From positions 1,364,001 to 1,428,000 of the forward strand of contig VICG01000009.1 of assembly GCA_008692225.1 (NCBI GenBank): DNA of 64,000 bases, in the 5' to 3' direction. Below the pieces are notes generated by a model. The model searched no databases and was not told the origin of the DNA. It saw nothing but the letters and a program-made list of their open reading frames with translations. The DNA is from Monilinia fructicola (lineage: Eukaryota > Ascomycota > Leotiomycetes > Helotiales > Sclerotiniaceae). The position numbers and the translations under genes were made by a program. The stretch's first letter is position 1. Every line of letters starts with the position of its first letter. Below, in pieces: positions 11,962 to 23,259 of this stretch.

Positions 11962-13920
11962 GTTTTGTCTACTCCATCGATACCTATATGATACTAGGTT
12001 GACTGGGGGGAGGGAGCAAGATAGAGAGATGGTGAAAAGGATGCATTCGTTAATGGATAGGAAAAAAGAGATATGGGTGCAAACCTACTTTGTACAGAGA
12101 ACTCGCTTCTTTTCTTCAACGTCACAGGCTGGCTTTTTGCGATCCGAGATTGCGGGTTTGGGAATTTTTCTTGGAGATGGGCTTGGATAATATGCATGAT
12201 GAATTATGATGAATTTATGAAATTTCTTGGTTTTATGGATGATGTGGGTGGGAGTGGGTGGGATTGGGGACGGCTGTCTAATTTTAATATGTGAAGGAGA
12301 AGGCGAATGAGGGAGACATGTTTAAGAGAAGAAGAGGGGCAGTGACGGAGGGGGATATGAGGGGAGGTTGGGGAAGGAAGAGATATGAGATTGTAAGGCA
12401 AAAGCTTGTATGAAAGATACCCATTAGATAGCAAACAATTGAAAAGGCATATACGTTCAAGGAATCGAAGCACGTCGCATTGAGAACCTCATATGAGTAG
12501 CTCATGAATGAAAAAGCAATCCCAGTTTCTGTTTCCTCTTCGCCCATTCTAAGGCTGTGTCTATGAGAATTTTGTCTGCCAGTGCACTCACTCACTATTG
12601 CGCAGATACATCAATGCTCCTTTGGACGATGTCGCTCTAACATGCCAATTTTGACCAGCCCATCTAGGATGAACCATCGGAATACCCAAGATCCAATACC
12701 TCTAGTTAATGTACAGCCACCCGTCTATCGCCATGATCCCTCATCCATGCACATGCGGGAGGCATACCAAGCATATCAAGGATACCCTGAATGCAGACGA
12801 ACGAAAGTAAAACCAAAAGCCAGAAGCTAGAACCATGTGGTATGTGCCACCGAAACCCCACATTGCACCTAGCGCCATTCTTCCCCTTTGTCCCAAGTTC
12901 AGGCGCTCTACTCAGTAACCGGTGGCCACGCCAAATATTCTCCTCATGATCCCGGCCGGGCTCTCCAACTCCAAGTTGAGCGTGCATGCTGGGATCCCCT
13001 CTCCCTTGTTGATCTTGCGCTGATGTGGTGTTCTACATGTAGGTAAGTGCAAGTGGCGCTATCAGATCTCCGGATCGTCGTGTGTTGATTTGATGGGGGT
13101 TTCTTTTCCACCTGTTGATCTCGTGGATGTGGATTCTTCACACGCAATATCATGTATACCCTCCTCCACTCCTCATATAAAAGCTCGATACAAAAACTAC
13201 ATCTCCACGAGTGTCGTTAACCTTCAGGTTCATGCAAATTCAGCGAAGCTACCCTCGATATTCTTTCACCCATCGCCTGAGATCGTGAGGGAGCGTGATT
13301 CAATTTTCTGCACTTTGGACATCTGTTTTGCTCCTTCACTCTTTAGTCTCTTCTTTCTTAAAGGAGTGTTTCGAGTGTGTCTCTGTGGAAGTATGGCCTC
13401 GGAAAAATGCGTGCTGCGGGCGAAGCCGCGAAGTCATAAGGGCTTATATTATCTCCTATCCCTGCCATGCAGCCCGTGGCCTCGAGGAAATGTATTCGCC
13501 GCACTTAAGTTACAAAGAACAAAGAAGAATTGGGTAATATTTCGATTTCTCCCGTCTTGGCACCCAAGTACGGTTACAAACCGATTTTCTCGCTCGAACT
13601 CCCTGGGTGACCTAGCTGGCAATTGGTATCAGTTGATGCCTATTTCAATGACGCTATTTTAATTCGAGGCACACTCTTCCATGACAGGCGCCCCTCATGA
13701 ATCAAAATCCAGCCCATATCCCTCCTTGTTACGCGCGAGAAAACAAGCAATTGAGCATCGTATCACCCAGTGCGCTATACCAAACACCGATGAGACTTAA
13801 CAGAAACCCAGCCACGACTCAGAATTAATACTCATTGGTCTCGTAATCCGTTATTTGATAAGTCAATTGATACAATTCATCCATAACTCCGTGAAATTCA
13901 CATCCTCCATCCGGCCTCGA
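11962..13920. other. intergenic stretch, no gene recognised
   Basis: This is the downstream flank of the methyltransferase-like gene. Several short frames (the longest is 13090-13662 plus, 190 codons) show no signal peptide, domain or biased composition, and are treated as chance. Confidence 0.5.
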
Positions 13921-13923
13921 ATC

Positions 13924-14946
13924 TCACAAGTCCCTATGAACCCGACCCAAGGTAGGCGACTGCACACTTTCATCCAACTCCCGAACATTAACACCGCCCA
14001 CCTGCACCTTCCCATGTGCATACCCACTCAACTCTGCCACCGGCCGTGTGCCCGGCATTTCATACTGATTTTCCGGCGCATACATTTCATAAGCGACTGT
14101 CTCCTGCGGATAGATCTTTGTGTAATCCGGCGATAGTGCGGTTCCATCCGCGGGCATTTTTTTCATTCACGCCTTGTTCGTGACCTGCATAGTTGTTTTG
14201 CTTCGCTCGTTGTTTTCTGCGCCAGAGGAAAAAGGCTCCGGCTAATGCTAGGAGTGCTACTAGTCCGATCCCGATTCCTATTCCTGCCTTTGCTCCGCCT
14301 GAGAGACCTTCTGGGGAATTATTTTGACTTGAGGATGGAGAGTCTGCGCTAGTGTTGGAGCTAGCTTCCGAGGAAATAGTAGGAGTCGATGTCGCGGTCG
14401 TAGTTACATCATTACTAGTTTCCGAGGAAGCGGTAGGTGTTGACGTAGCCGTTGTCGTTGAACTATCCAGTCCTAACGTTGTAGGCGTGGCACGTTTATT
14501 CTGATCGACGACAAAGTGCGGACTATTCGCACCAAGACCACCCTTATTGTCTGGTTTTATATCAAACCAACAAGGGGATCCACCGCGCCATTTGAAGTTC
14601 ACGGGTGCGGTGCCATTATAGGGGTTGACTGAAGCTTTGCTTTCTGTTTCAAAGATAGAGATTCAATCAGTCTTTATATTCTCCGCAACTTTATTTGATG
14701 GAATCCCTTTGATGAAAGCTTACCTGTGATTAACCCAGAGGTAACATCCGTAGCATTTTGGCAGAAGATCCAAAGTTGAGGTGTCGGGAAGGGAGAGGTA
14801 TAAGTTACGTTAATCGTGTCGAGGTAGTGGAATGTAAGATCTTCCGTTGGATAAAGAAAGACGACACCATGATCATCAGCGACAGCACATCCGATGCTCC
14901 ACCACAAGCAGAGAAGGGTAAAGGCGTGATAACGTGAGCAATACAT
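13924..14946 (-). CDS. secreted/single-pass membrane protein, frameshifted in the cytoplasmic tail
   Basis: Exon 1 (14946-14724) starts with a signal peptide (MYCSRYHAFTLLCLWWSIG). It is joined to 14643 across an 80-nt GTAAGC...CAG intron. The ectodomain has N-glycosylation sequons (INVTYT, QNATDV) and a WRGGSPCWFD segment, then a Ser/Thr-rich stalk (about 70 residues). One transmembrane helix follows (GIGIGIGLVALLALAGAFFL) with the basic stop-transfer RRKQR. This layout is common in fungal plasma-membrane or wall-sensor-like proteins of unknown function. At the seven-T run 14157-14163 the frame moves by one base. The unshifted frame stops at 14087, while the shifted frame continues as a plausible tail (MPADGTALSPDYTKIYPQE to HRDL) with stop 13924-13926. 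The ATG at 14946 is the first in frame. Confidence 0.75.
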
Positions 14947-14959
14947 TCTCAAGACTGCA

Positions 14960-15715
14960 ATTTTCGGACGTCCTAGTTCTAGTTACACTGAGGATCGAAT
15001 TCATCAGAAAGTCCATGCTGGATACGTGAAAGATTTCAATCTCTTGGGGGAGGTAACACGAGAGAGTAAGTCTCACGGATTTGAAAGACTAAGGCCATGC
15101 CCAGACCATAGATGGGATTCTTCCCTTGCATCATGGGTATTTTCATCTAAAAGAGTGGAGATCTGATACTTCAGCCTCCTGCCAACTTTCTTCATATAAT
15201 TAGGAAAAGATGATAAGCATTGCTGTTCATGTCTCCCCCCGGCATAAGAAGACATGACTTTTGATTGGGCAGTTACTTTTTTCTTCCGGGGTATCTTCAC
15301 GTACGGTGGAGGCTTATTATGATGCTATCCGTACTTTAATTGGTGGACCAAATTAGCCAAAGTCACCATTTTAGCTTTCCGAAATTAAGCTTATTGTTCC
15401 ACGTGCCCCTGTCTCATCTCGAACTTCAAATGCTACAGTACCGGTAACTTAAATCTCATCTAGCACGTTTCAAAAGGTTACACTTTCCCGTGAATATACA
15501 AACTTATATATATTTCTGCTGTTGGCCAAGTCATAGGGAGTACGACCTGACCACTCGACGATCACTCACTGCTCTTGCTTTATAACAACCGAAACACGTG
15601 CTCAATACCATGAGCGACTGAGTTTGGGCGTCCAGCGTCTTGGTGGATCCTGCAAGGCAGAATGAGACCGTTGAGGATGTTCTAGGCCTTATTATATGGG
15701 AAGATGGATGTAGAT
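14960..15715. other. intergenic stretch, no gene seen
   Basis: It contains the upstream region of the membrane-protein gene on the minus strand and the 3' flank of the decayed gene to the right. No coding sequence or repeat was recognised. Confidence 0.4.
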
Positions 15716-15720
15716 CTTTT

Positions 15721-18568
15721 TTACAAAGTCCACATTTGCCAGGTCATTGCCGCCAAAGTTATGACACTAGTGATATAAGCGGCCACACCAAAAGCTCTTT
15801 GAATATCTTTCTCGAATATCGTCCAACATATTGCAAATACGATTCCTAAAATTGGGGAAAGTGTAGACATGACAGTGATAGCTAGTGCTGTATTTGTTCC
15901 CTCCACAAAATGCAGCCCCCAGCCCAGGTTGCCATCTAGACTGTGAGATTTGAAGGCGATTGGTTCAATCTTCCTACGGGGTATTCGCTGAAGGTAGAAA
16001 TCCGAATTGATATGAGATGTCGAGGGACAATTTTGGAACAGATGTAGCATATGCTCCGGGCCAATAGGAGGAACCATTCTTGGAGGCGGCGGTGGTGTGA
16101 AGTCATACTCATTTATTGTCGATGGAAGGTCATTGGGTTTGGTATGGTCCACAAAGTCGTCCGGGCAAGCTTCAAACTATGTAATATTAGCGAAGTTGTT
16201 TCTATATTTTATAGGCTGAGATGATAGTATTTGGTGTCCCACAACCGTTTTATATCGAAAAAGTATATCATCTCGTTGCTCAAGTTCTAGATCGACACTT
16301 TGTCGAACATTTTTTATTTTTTGACCAAAGTACTATCATCAATGACTAGTCCTTCCCGAAAATATATTGAATTCACTCCAAAGCAATGAAAGATGGATAG
16401 GAGGCTTTCTATTAGGATGGGGGTATCCTACGCCTACAAAGTCGATCCTCTTCAATTTGAGGATCAGGCAATCTTTCCATGCCCTTTCCTCAAGATATGC
16501 CCGTTTCAGAGCTTTGAAAAACGTTGCATCGGTCAGAGGATCTTGTTTTTCATCTTTGCAAACATGTATTGACTTCAAATGGGTTGCATATGGTTGTTTC
16601 TGCATGCATAGATGAAGCCACCGACAATGTTTCGTGGGGAAGCACGCCGAAAGAGCTAGGGAACCCGATTTCACAAAAGTTGGCAAAAATGTAAGATGAG
16701 TCTGTGAGATTCTCAAATAAATCGATGTGAGAGCATTTCTGGTTTTCCTTAAAAATCGGTCGATCGGTCCCGATGATTGATTTGTTACCTGAGCGTGGGT
16801 TATATAACCCGCTTACATCAGTTCTTTTGCAAACTCTACAATTGCACCTTCCTGACCTGAAAACTCGTTGAAGTCATCATGAGCTGTATGTCCGCATTTC
16901 TACAACGGTGTTAGCGCTAATTCATTGCCCAGTGTAATTGTCTCTGTGGGAGTCTCCTTACACATGTCCAAACCATACGCCGAGTACCTTTAGTCATGTG
17001 TGAGTCTCTAACGAAAAATTTCTTCATATGTGAATATATAATGTCTCTAAGGGCGTGATTGTTGAATCGAGATATTGCTTAACTGGAAAATAGTGTTTGA
17101 AACACATTGCCATCGCTCTGGCCCATCAAAGAAGACGAACGCATTTTGGCTTCAGTACTATCTGGTCTTTTGAGGACTCCAGTTGTTCGCGAAAGATGAT
17201 GGGATTCTTCATGCATACCAAAACCTTTTGCTTGCGTCTCCAGTCTCTGCAGTGATGCGTGTAGTTCATGCCAGGCTTCGGGAACTGTATTATCTTTAGT
17301 GACCTTTGAAAACTCTTCATTGTTTATGCTGACACTGAATCTAAAGGGATTTTCAATCCCTTGATTTTGAGGTTCCGGGATATGGAATGAAGGAGAGGGA
17401 CATGTCAAAAGGTGATCAGTTCCTGTAAAATCTTCCTTATATCCCAAATCCGATCCCAGCCTTAAATCTCTTTCAGAAAGTTCCTGCGAGAATAAACAAA
17501 GTCGAAGCAGGCCCCCACGTTTCCAAGTCTTGATAGTATGATTTAGACATCTTTTCACGTCAGCAGGAGAATACACAACCCAAAGGTATTCCCTATATCC
17601 CATACAGATTAAGTGATCTATGCGGTGCCAATCCAGAACTTGAGAGAATGTGATTTGGCTGTGATTTCTTTCTAGGGGTGGATTTGTTAGCTTCATTGTA
17701 CAATGTAACTTGCTCAATCAGAGGTTTTCATACTTGTCGCAACATAGCAATCCGCAAATATCAATTCCCTAGACATCTAAAAGATCCTCGATTGGGATAG
17801 CCCGGGAAATCTGCACATCGTAGAAGATCAAGAAAGGTCGAAGCGAGCCTGAAATTCGAATTGAATGAGATAGACGCACAAACCAGTAAATTTTTTTGTT
17901 CATTTGAAAAACGACATCTGGCATGGGTAGATCTCTTGGAATAGAAGGTTCGTCATTTAACAGTATTCTGATAAGAAGTCCCAATCCCCACTGTTCCCTA
18001 CTCCGGAAATATTGATGCACCCGTGAAGATAAAATGGTCAGATTACACATGTAGCATCCTCCTCAAAGATGTGGAAATTCAAACTGGTTGTCGATTTGCC
18101 TGGCCGCTTCACTCATGTTCACGATATTCGACTCTAAAAGTGGCTTAGGAGATCTTAGACCTGAGCGCAGGACTTCTGCCAGCCAATTTTGCACAAAACT
18201 TATCAGATTAGTACCAACTGGTTCCATGAAGCTCGCTTCTCGATCATCTGCGTTGGGATGGACTGACTTTATCGGCTTTTGCGTATGGGGTCTATCTATG
18301 AGGAAATCATGATCGTATCGAGACAACATGTCATTTATCCTGTGAGCAATTATTGCAACCATAACAATATGAATTTCGAGATCAGCGTCCAAACCAAGTT
18401 CGATTGATGATGCAACTTTTCGTGGAGATCCAACATTAATATCTCCAGGTGGTGACTTGGAGGAGGATGAGAAGTCCGCCATCGCCTCAGCCGATTCACT
18501 TTCCAGCAACTCAATCATCGTATCAGTTATCTCAACAACAAATCCAGTAAACGTTACAAATCTCATAA
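15721..18568 (-). pseudogene. decayed member of a fungal-specific family with C-terminal transmembrane pair
   Basis: Minus-strand frames line up into one protein. In order they are a weakly helical N-terminal part (18568-18066), a middle part (18062-17772), a block with FSQVLDWHRIDHLI and ADVKRCLNHTIKTWK (17717-17079), a segment with DEKQDPLTDATFFKALKRAYL (about 16700-16440), and a C-terminal exon (16178-15721) with MVPPIGPEHMLHLF and GWGLHFVEGTN followed by two transmembrane helices. I remember this architecture from large uncharacterised proteins of leotiomycetes and other filamentous fungi; I know no function. The first three blocks share one frame but are separated by in-frame TGA (18063-18065), TAG (17769-17771) and a further TGA, with no intron that would remove them. 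An intron of about 260 nt with a TACATAG acceptor probably precedes the last exon. The start codon is uncertain. Confidence 0.65.
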
Positions 18569-18649
18569 ATTCAAAACAAAGTTGAAGCCGACAACAAAGC
18601 TTGTAGAAGACGACAAAATCCACAACAAACAATAAAACTTGCAACAGAC

Positions 18650-20170
18650 GATAAAATCCACAGCAAACACCTCAAACACAATAGATTCACAGCCCGCATA
18701 GAAACCGAGAAACTCCCCCAAAGCAAAGCCACCAAGTCTTTCCAAATGGCTGCACACAGCCTTCCTGCATAAGCTGAAGCCAACTGCAGTAGCTCTGTAG
18801 ATGCAGCCAAGTGATGTCGTGCGATGTATCGTGAGCATATCTTCCGCCCTCCATAAGACCAATCACGACCACAGCCACAACCACAACGCCATAGAACGAG
18901 GCAGGCGTATCCATGTTCGAGCTTCGTCAAGTCAAGCATTCGTTGGCGAGACTCAAAAATGGAATATTTCCCGAGCATACTTGGTAGGCAAGGTTGTACA
19001 CGAAAGTCTAAATTCTTCACCACAAGCTATTCTTCTACCACCAAATTAATGTTGGGTTATTTTTATGCTATGTACAGTAAAATGCATGATGGGATTATCT
19101 CTTCTACGAATCTACTATAGATCCTGCGATCAGAAGAGTAGAGATAGACCTACATTTGTATGTACGTAACTTGGGATCTATAGTAAAGAGCTGTAACAGT
19201 ACCCCTCAACTTATATTAAGCGAAATGCCCTTCTTTCTATACAAAGATGTACCCATTTCACTTGAAATATTCTCATGCTATAAATAAATCTACAGCGAAA
19301 CTTCTCTCAATACATCAAAGATTTTGATTGAAAGTGTGCCCAAACACAGTTCGAATCATGTCAAGTAGTAAAGCCACTTTTCATTATTACTATCGATGCT
19401 GCCTACCTAGTATTTATCCCTACGATGCTGTTGTTTCGTTCCTGCCGAGACATCGGCAACGTTGCCGTCGTGGCTTCTGTGACGACCGTCACTAAAAGAA
19501 TAAAAAAATCAAGTGTTTATGTGCTAAAAAGATTTATTCGTAAAACAATACAATTTTAAAAATAATTTACAACCCTTTTATTATTATTATATAGTATTTA
19601 AAGATTTATTATCCAATATATCCTTGATACTTTTACTATTATAAAGAATATTATGATTTGTCAAAGTACTCGAGTAGATGAATTTTGGTGGGAAAGTGGG
19701 TAAGGTAAAATATAAGTTGTTTAGTCCTCTAGCTGTATATAGAGGATAATCATGGCTTATATATGTAAATATAAACGGTAACTTACCCTTATGCTATTGA
19801 GGTGGAAAAGATTACTCATATGCCATAGAGACTGAAATAGTTTTATCCTTAAGCTATGTAGATCCTATATTATCGATTCTACTCGAGTATGATGGGACAA
19901 TACTCTAGTAGAAATCCTTGAGCTCTTAATAAGAATACAGAGGATTTAAGTTTTGGATGTCGCTAAAGAAACCGTATGTTTCAAGGGGGTTTATGATCTC
20001 GATGATGTGGTTTCACTTGGTTTGAATTTATTTCCTCTATATATTATCATGCTCACCTAAATCTATCGCATGTGTCTTTATCCCAAATCAATCAATCTAT
20101 CCCATCCCATCTTAACAGTTTCGCCGTTTCGTTTCTATTCATGCACCACCACCATCCCAGCTCCTCACTC
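18650..20170. other. AT-rich intergenic stretch
   Basis: From about 19480 to 20060 the sequence is clearly AT-rich with no open frames of note. No gene, tRNA or intact mobile element was recognised. The part near 20100-20175 is C/T-rich and is the 3' flank of the acyl-CoA synthetase gene. Confidence 0.45.
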
Positions 20171-20175
20171 TCACA

Positions 20176-21951
20176 TCATCTCTCCTCCCAATTACCCCTC
20201 GCCCACTCCCTCAAAACGTTCTTCTTAATCTTCCCCGTATTCGTCTTCGGTAACTCCGGCACAACCACCACCTCTTTGGGAACCATGAACCCACTAATAC
20301 AACCCTCCTCCTTCGCCCACCTAATCACATCTTCACCCTTTAATCCCAATGCGTCTTTTTTCGCATCTCCAAACCCACCCGCCTTCCCCCTCTCATTCAC
20401 CGTAATAAACGCCACTGGCCGCTCCCCCCACTTCTCATCCCGAGCCGCCACAACCCCAACCTCGAGCACACAATCATGCTGCACGAGCCTATCTTCTAGA
20501 GCCACGCTACTTACATTCTCCCCGCCACTAATGATGATATCCTTCGCGCGATCCAAAACCTGCGCACTACCATCCTCATGCCAAACGGCCAGATCCCCAC
20601 TATGCAAAACGCCTCCGGCGAAACCTTTCGCCGTCGCTTCTTTGTCGTTGTAGTATTCCTTTGCACAGGTGTTTCCCACGAAGACGATCTCGCCGATCTC
20701 TTGACCGTTGCGGGCGACGTCGATGAGTTGGTCGGGAGGTTGATCGGGTTTGATGACGCGAATGTTGAGGGAGGTAAGGAACGCGTGACCTTGGCGTACC
20801 ATGCGGGCGTATTTTACTTTGGGGGGAAGTTCTTCCCAGTTGGGCATGCGGTAGCTTTTGGTAATGGGGCCGTAGGTTTCCGTCATGCCGTATAAGTGAT
20901 ATGGGTCGAGATTGAGATTTGTCATGGTTTCGAGGAGGTGCGCTGTAGGTGGTGAACCGCCGACGGTAACACGGACTGGGTATGGGAGCTTGGCTGCTTC
21001 TTTTGAGGCGCAGAGAAGTGTGTTGACGGTCGGCGCGGCGTTGAAATGGGTGATAGGTTGGGATTTTAATAATTTCCATATGAGAGGATAGTCGATTTTA
21101 CGGAGACAGAAATGAGTGCCCCGAACGGCCGTTACCGCCCAAGGAAAAGTCCACCCTACTCCATGGAACATGGGGAGTGTCCAGAGATATCCACATCTTC
21201 CTTTGTGAAAGTTCAATCCCAATTCCACCACATTTCCCATAGCAGCAAGATATGACCCTCGATGCGTATAAACCACCCCTTTCGGATTCGCCGTCGTCCC
21301 ACTCGTAAACGGAATCGCAATCGTCCCATCCTCATCATCAGCCTGTGCATGCAATTCATCCCACCCCTTCCCCCCACCCTCCACATCCAAGCTCAAGCCC
21401 TCCAAAACCGCCCGATCAAACTCCCCCTCATCCTTCTCTGTATCATCGTCAACAATAATCTTAACCCCACCATTCCTCCTCCTAAACCCGTCCAACAACC
21501 CCACAAGTTCCCTATCCACAATAACCGCATCGACCTCCGCAAACTCAAAAATATAAACAATATCATCCCCCTTCAACCGATAATTAACCCCCACATGTAT
21601 CCCGCCCGCGGCCGCAACGCCGAAAATACTTTCGAGGAAAGCAGGGGTATTTGGAGCGAGGATCCCTATGCGTTTGAGTTTGTGTTTTTTGAGATAATAT
21701 GCCAACCCGCGGGCACGATCCGCAAATTCTTGATACGAACGCGTAATTGTTTGACCATTTGCCGTAACATGATGAATGGCTGGGGCCTCAGGTTCAATGG
21801 CTGCTGCTCGGTGGAGGAAGAATGTCGGCGAGAGGGTATGGATGTGATGTTTTGAAGATGGCGGCGACGCGGGAGATGTTGCGGGTGTAGATTTTGAAGA
21901 AGGGAGTGAATAATTAACCGAGTTTTGAAGCGAAGAAGTAGGACCCGACAT
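20176..21951 (-). CDS. acyl-CoA synthetase / AMP-dependent ligase (ANL superfamily)
   Basis: Single uninterrupted frame of 591 codons starting at the ATG 21951. It is expected to adenylate a carboxylic acid and transfer it to CoA. Visible ANL motifs are the P-loop PFTSGTTANPKGVVYTH (about residues 214-230), the YGMTETYGP motif, the HSGDLAVWHEDGSAQVLDRAKD hinge region, SGGENVS, and the C-terminal PKTNTGKIKKNVLRE with the catalytic lysine. The N-terminal 40 residues are Ser/Pro-rich. Length fits short/medium-chain fatty acyl-CoA ligases. The C-terminus (NWEER) is not a canonical PTS1, so peroxisomal import is not indicated. The substrate cannot be read from the sequence. No neighbours belong to a matching pathway. 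Confidence 0.92.
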   Translation of the reverse strand: MSGPTSSLQNSVNYSLPSSKSTPATSPASPPSSKHHIHTLSPTFFLHRAAAIEPEAPAIHHVTANGQTITRSYQEFADRARGLAYYLKKHKLKRIGILAPNTPAFLESIFGVAAAGGIHVGVNYRLKGDDIVYIFEFAEVDAVIVDRELVGLLDGFRRRNGGVKIIVDDDTEKDEGEFDRAVLEGLSLDVEGGGKGWDELHAQADDEDGTIAIPFTSGTTANPKGVVYTHRGSYLAAMGNVVELGLNFHKGRCGYLWTLPMFHGVGWTFPWAVTAVRGTHFCLRKIDYPLIWKLLKSQPITHFNAAPTVNTLLCASKEAAKLPYPVRVTVGGSPPTAHLLETMTNLNLDPYHLYGMTETYGPITKSYRMPNWEELPPKVKYARMVRQGHAFLTSLNIRVIKPDQPPDQLIDVARNGQEIGEIVFVGNTCAKEYYNDKEATAKGFAGGVLHSGDLAVWHEDGSAQVLDRAKDIIISGGENVSSVALEDRLVQHDCVLEVGVVAARDEKWGERPVAFITVNERGKAGGFGDAKKDALGLKGEDVIRWAKEEGCISGFMVPKEVVVVPELPKTNTGKIKKNVLREWARGNWEER

Positions 21952-22452
21952 CTTTGAGTTGATTGTTTATATCTTGGATAATTTGGCGTTTCTTGAAGTT
22001 GGGTCGTTCTTGATAAGTTTGATAATTTGAATACTCTCGGGCGACCCAATCCGTGTATAGGGAGTACCTTCAATAATCTCTCAAGTTGCTCAGAATTTAA
22101 AAACAACAAGCGCAAGTTTGAATGTGACTTCGAATAGAACCCCTATGCGATATATCGTCTTTCAAACAATCAAAAATCCGTCGCCCACAAATCTCACACA
22201 AATATTTCTTATCAAGCCTTCGTTTTTTTGTTTGTGTTTCCACGCTTGTATCAATTGATCGTATACTTACTTTCAATAGTACAACTTAAATCGTAAAATT
22301 TTTCTCAATCATACAATCCTGAGGAAAACTTCCCTTCTCGCTTCTCGCTTCTCGCTTCTCTCTCCTTTCTCCTTTCTTCCCTCCTTTCCCTTCTTCTCCT
22401 TTGACTCAACAACCTACCCCTCAAATCCAAAAGATTGCTAGGTAGGTTGGCA

Positions 22453-22580
22453 AGTGAGTAGGTGAGTAGGTGAGTAGGTGAGTAGGTGAGTAGGTGAGTA
22501 GGTGAGTAGGTGAGTAGGTGAGTAGGTGAGTAGTAGGTGAGTAGGTGAGTAGGTGAGTAGGTGAGTAGGTGAGTAGGTAG
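22453..22580. repeat. 8-bp minisatellite (GTGAGTAG)n
   Basis: About fifteen near-perfect copies of an 8-base unit, with one phase break near 22530. The complementary strand reads as Ser-Pro-Thr-His-Leu-Leu-Thr-Tyr repeats in all frames, giving false open frames. Directly to its left a C/T-rich tract (about 22335-22400) flanks it. Confidence 0.95.
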
Positions 22581-23259
22581 GTATATATGTAGGGAGTAGA
22601 TATGTACGTAAGGAAACAAACGTCACACAAAACCAGTGACAAACAAAACCATAAGTGAAAGCAACACTACATAACTAAGTACTCCCAGCACAAACATAGA
22701 ACATCCTTCGAACCTCAACCCATATAATATACCCCAAACCGCAAAGCCAAAGAAGCAAAGTAAACCAGCTCTCCTCATCCTCTCCTCCCCATCCCCATCC
22801 CCAACCATCTACCGAACTCCGTAATCCCACAGCACATCAGCAGAACCGCACCCAAAAAGTCAACAAATGCATCAAAAAACAAGAAAGGAATCAAATTACG
22901 CAACCTCTGAGAGCCACGCAAAGCTGTTTATCTTTTTTAGCAGTCTTAGCCATCTCACCATAACAAAATTCGCCCTACAAAACGGTTTTGTTCAAAATCC
23001 CCAACAAGAAAACTATAAAGCAACGATGTCACGACGGAATATGCACCGTGAGAAGGGTGGGGCCCTTATATAGATGGCGATGGCGGCTCTTGCCTATAAT
23101 CTAAGGCTGCTGCCATGCTATCCTCCAATGGTATCGACCATCAGGACCTAAAAAGATATAAAAATTCATGTGATTCTCGGCAGTGAATAGATTTTGTACC
23201 GAGTATTTTTCATTTTCCCGCTAGCGTCCGAAAGGGATTAGTTGGTTGGTAGGTTACTA

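Noticed and set aside
13090..13662. 190-codon plus-strand frame
   Set aside because: Mixed composition, no signal peptide or domain, and no intron or promoter support; likely chance.
19345..19365. tRNA B-box-like GTTCGAATC
   Set aside because: No matching A box or cloverleaf arms upstream; the same short motif occurs by chance near 53660 and 57131.
20578..21855. Open frames antisense to the acyl-CoA synthetase
   Set aside because: Shadows of a well-supported coding region with ANL motifs on the minus strand.
22453..22580. CRISPR-like array
   Set aside because: Units are contiguous 8-mers with no spacers, in a eukaryotic context.
22305..22642. Three overlapping Thr/Leu/Ser/Pro repeat frames
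   Set aside because: All derive from the 8-bp minisatellite and its C/T-rich flank.
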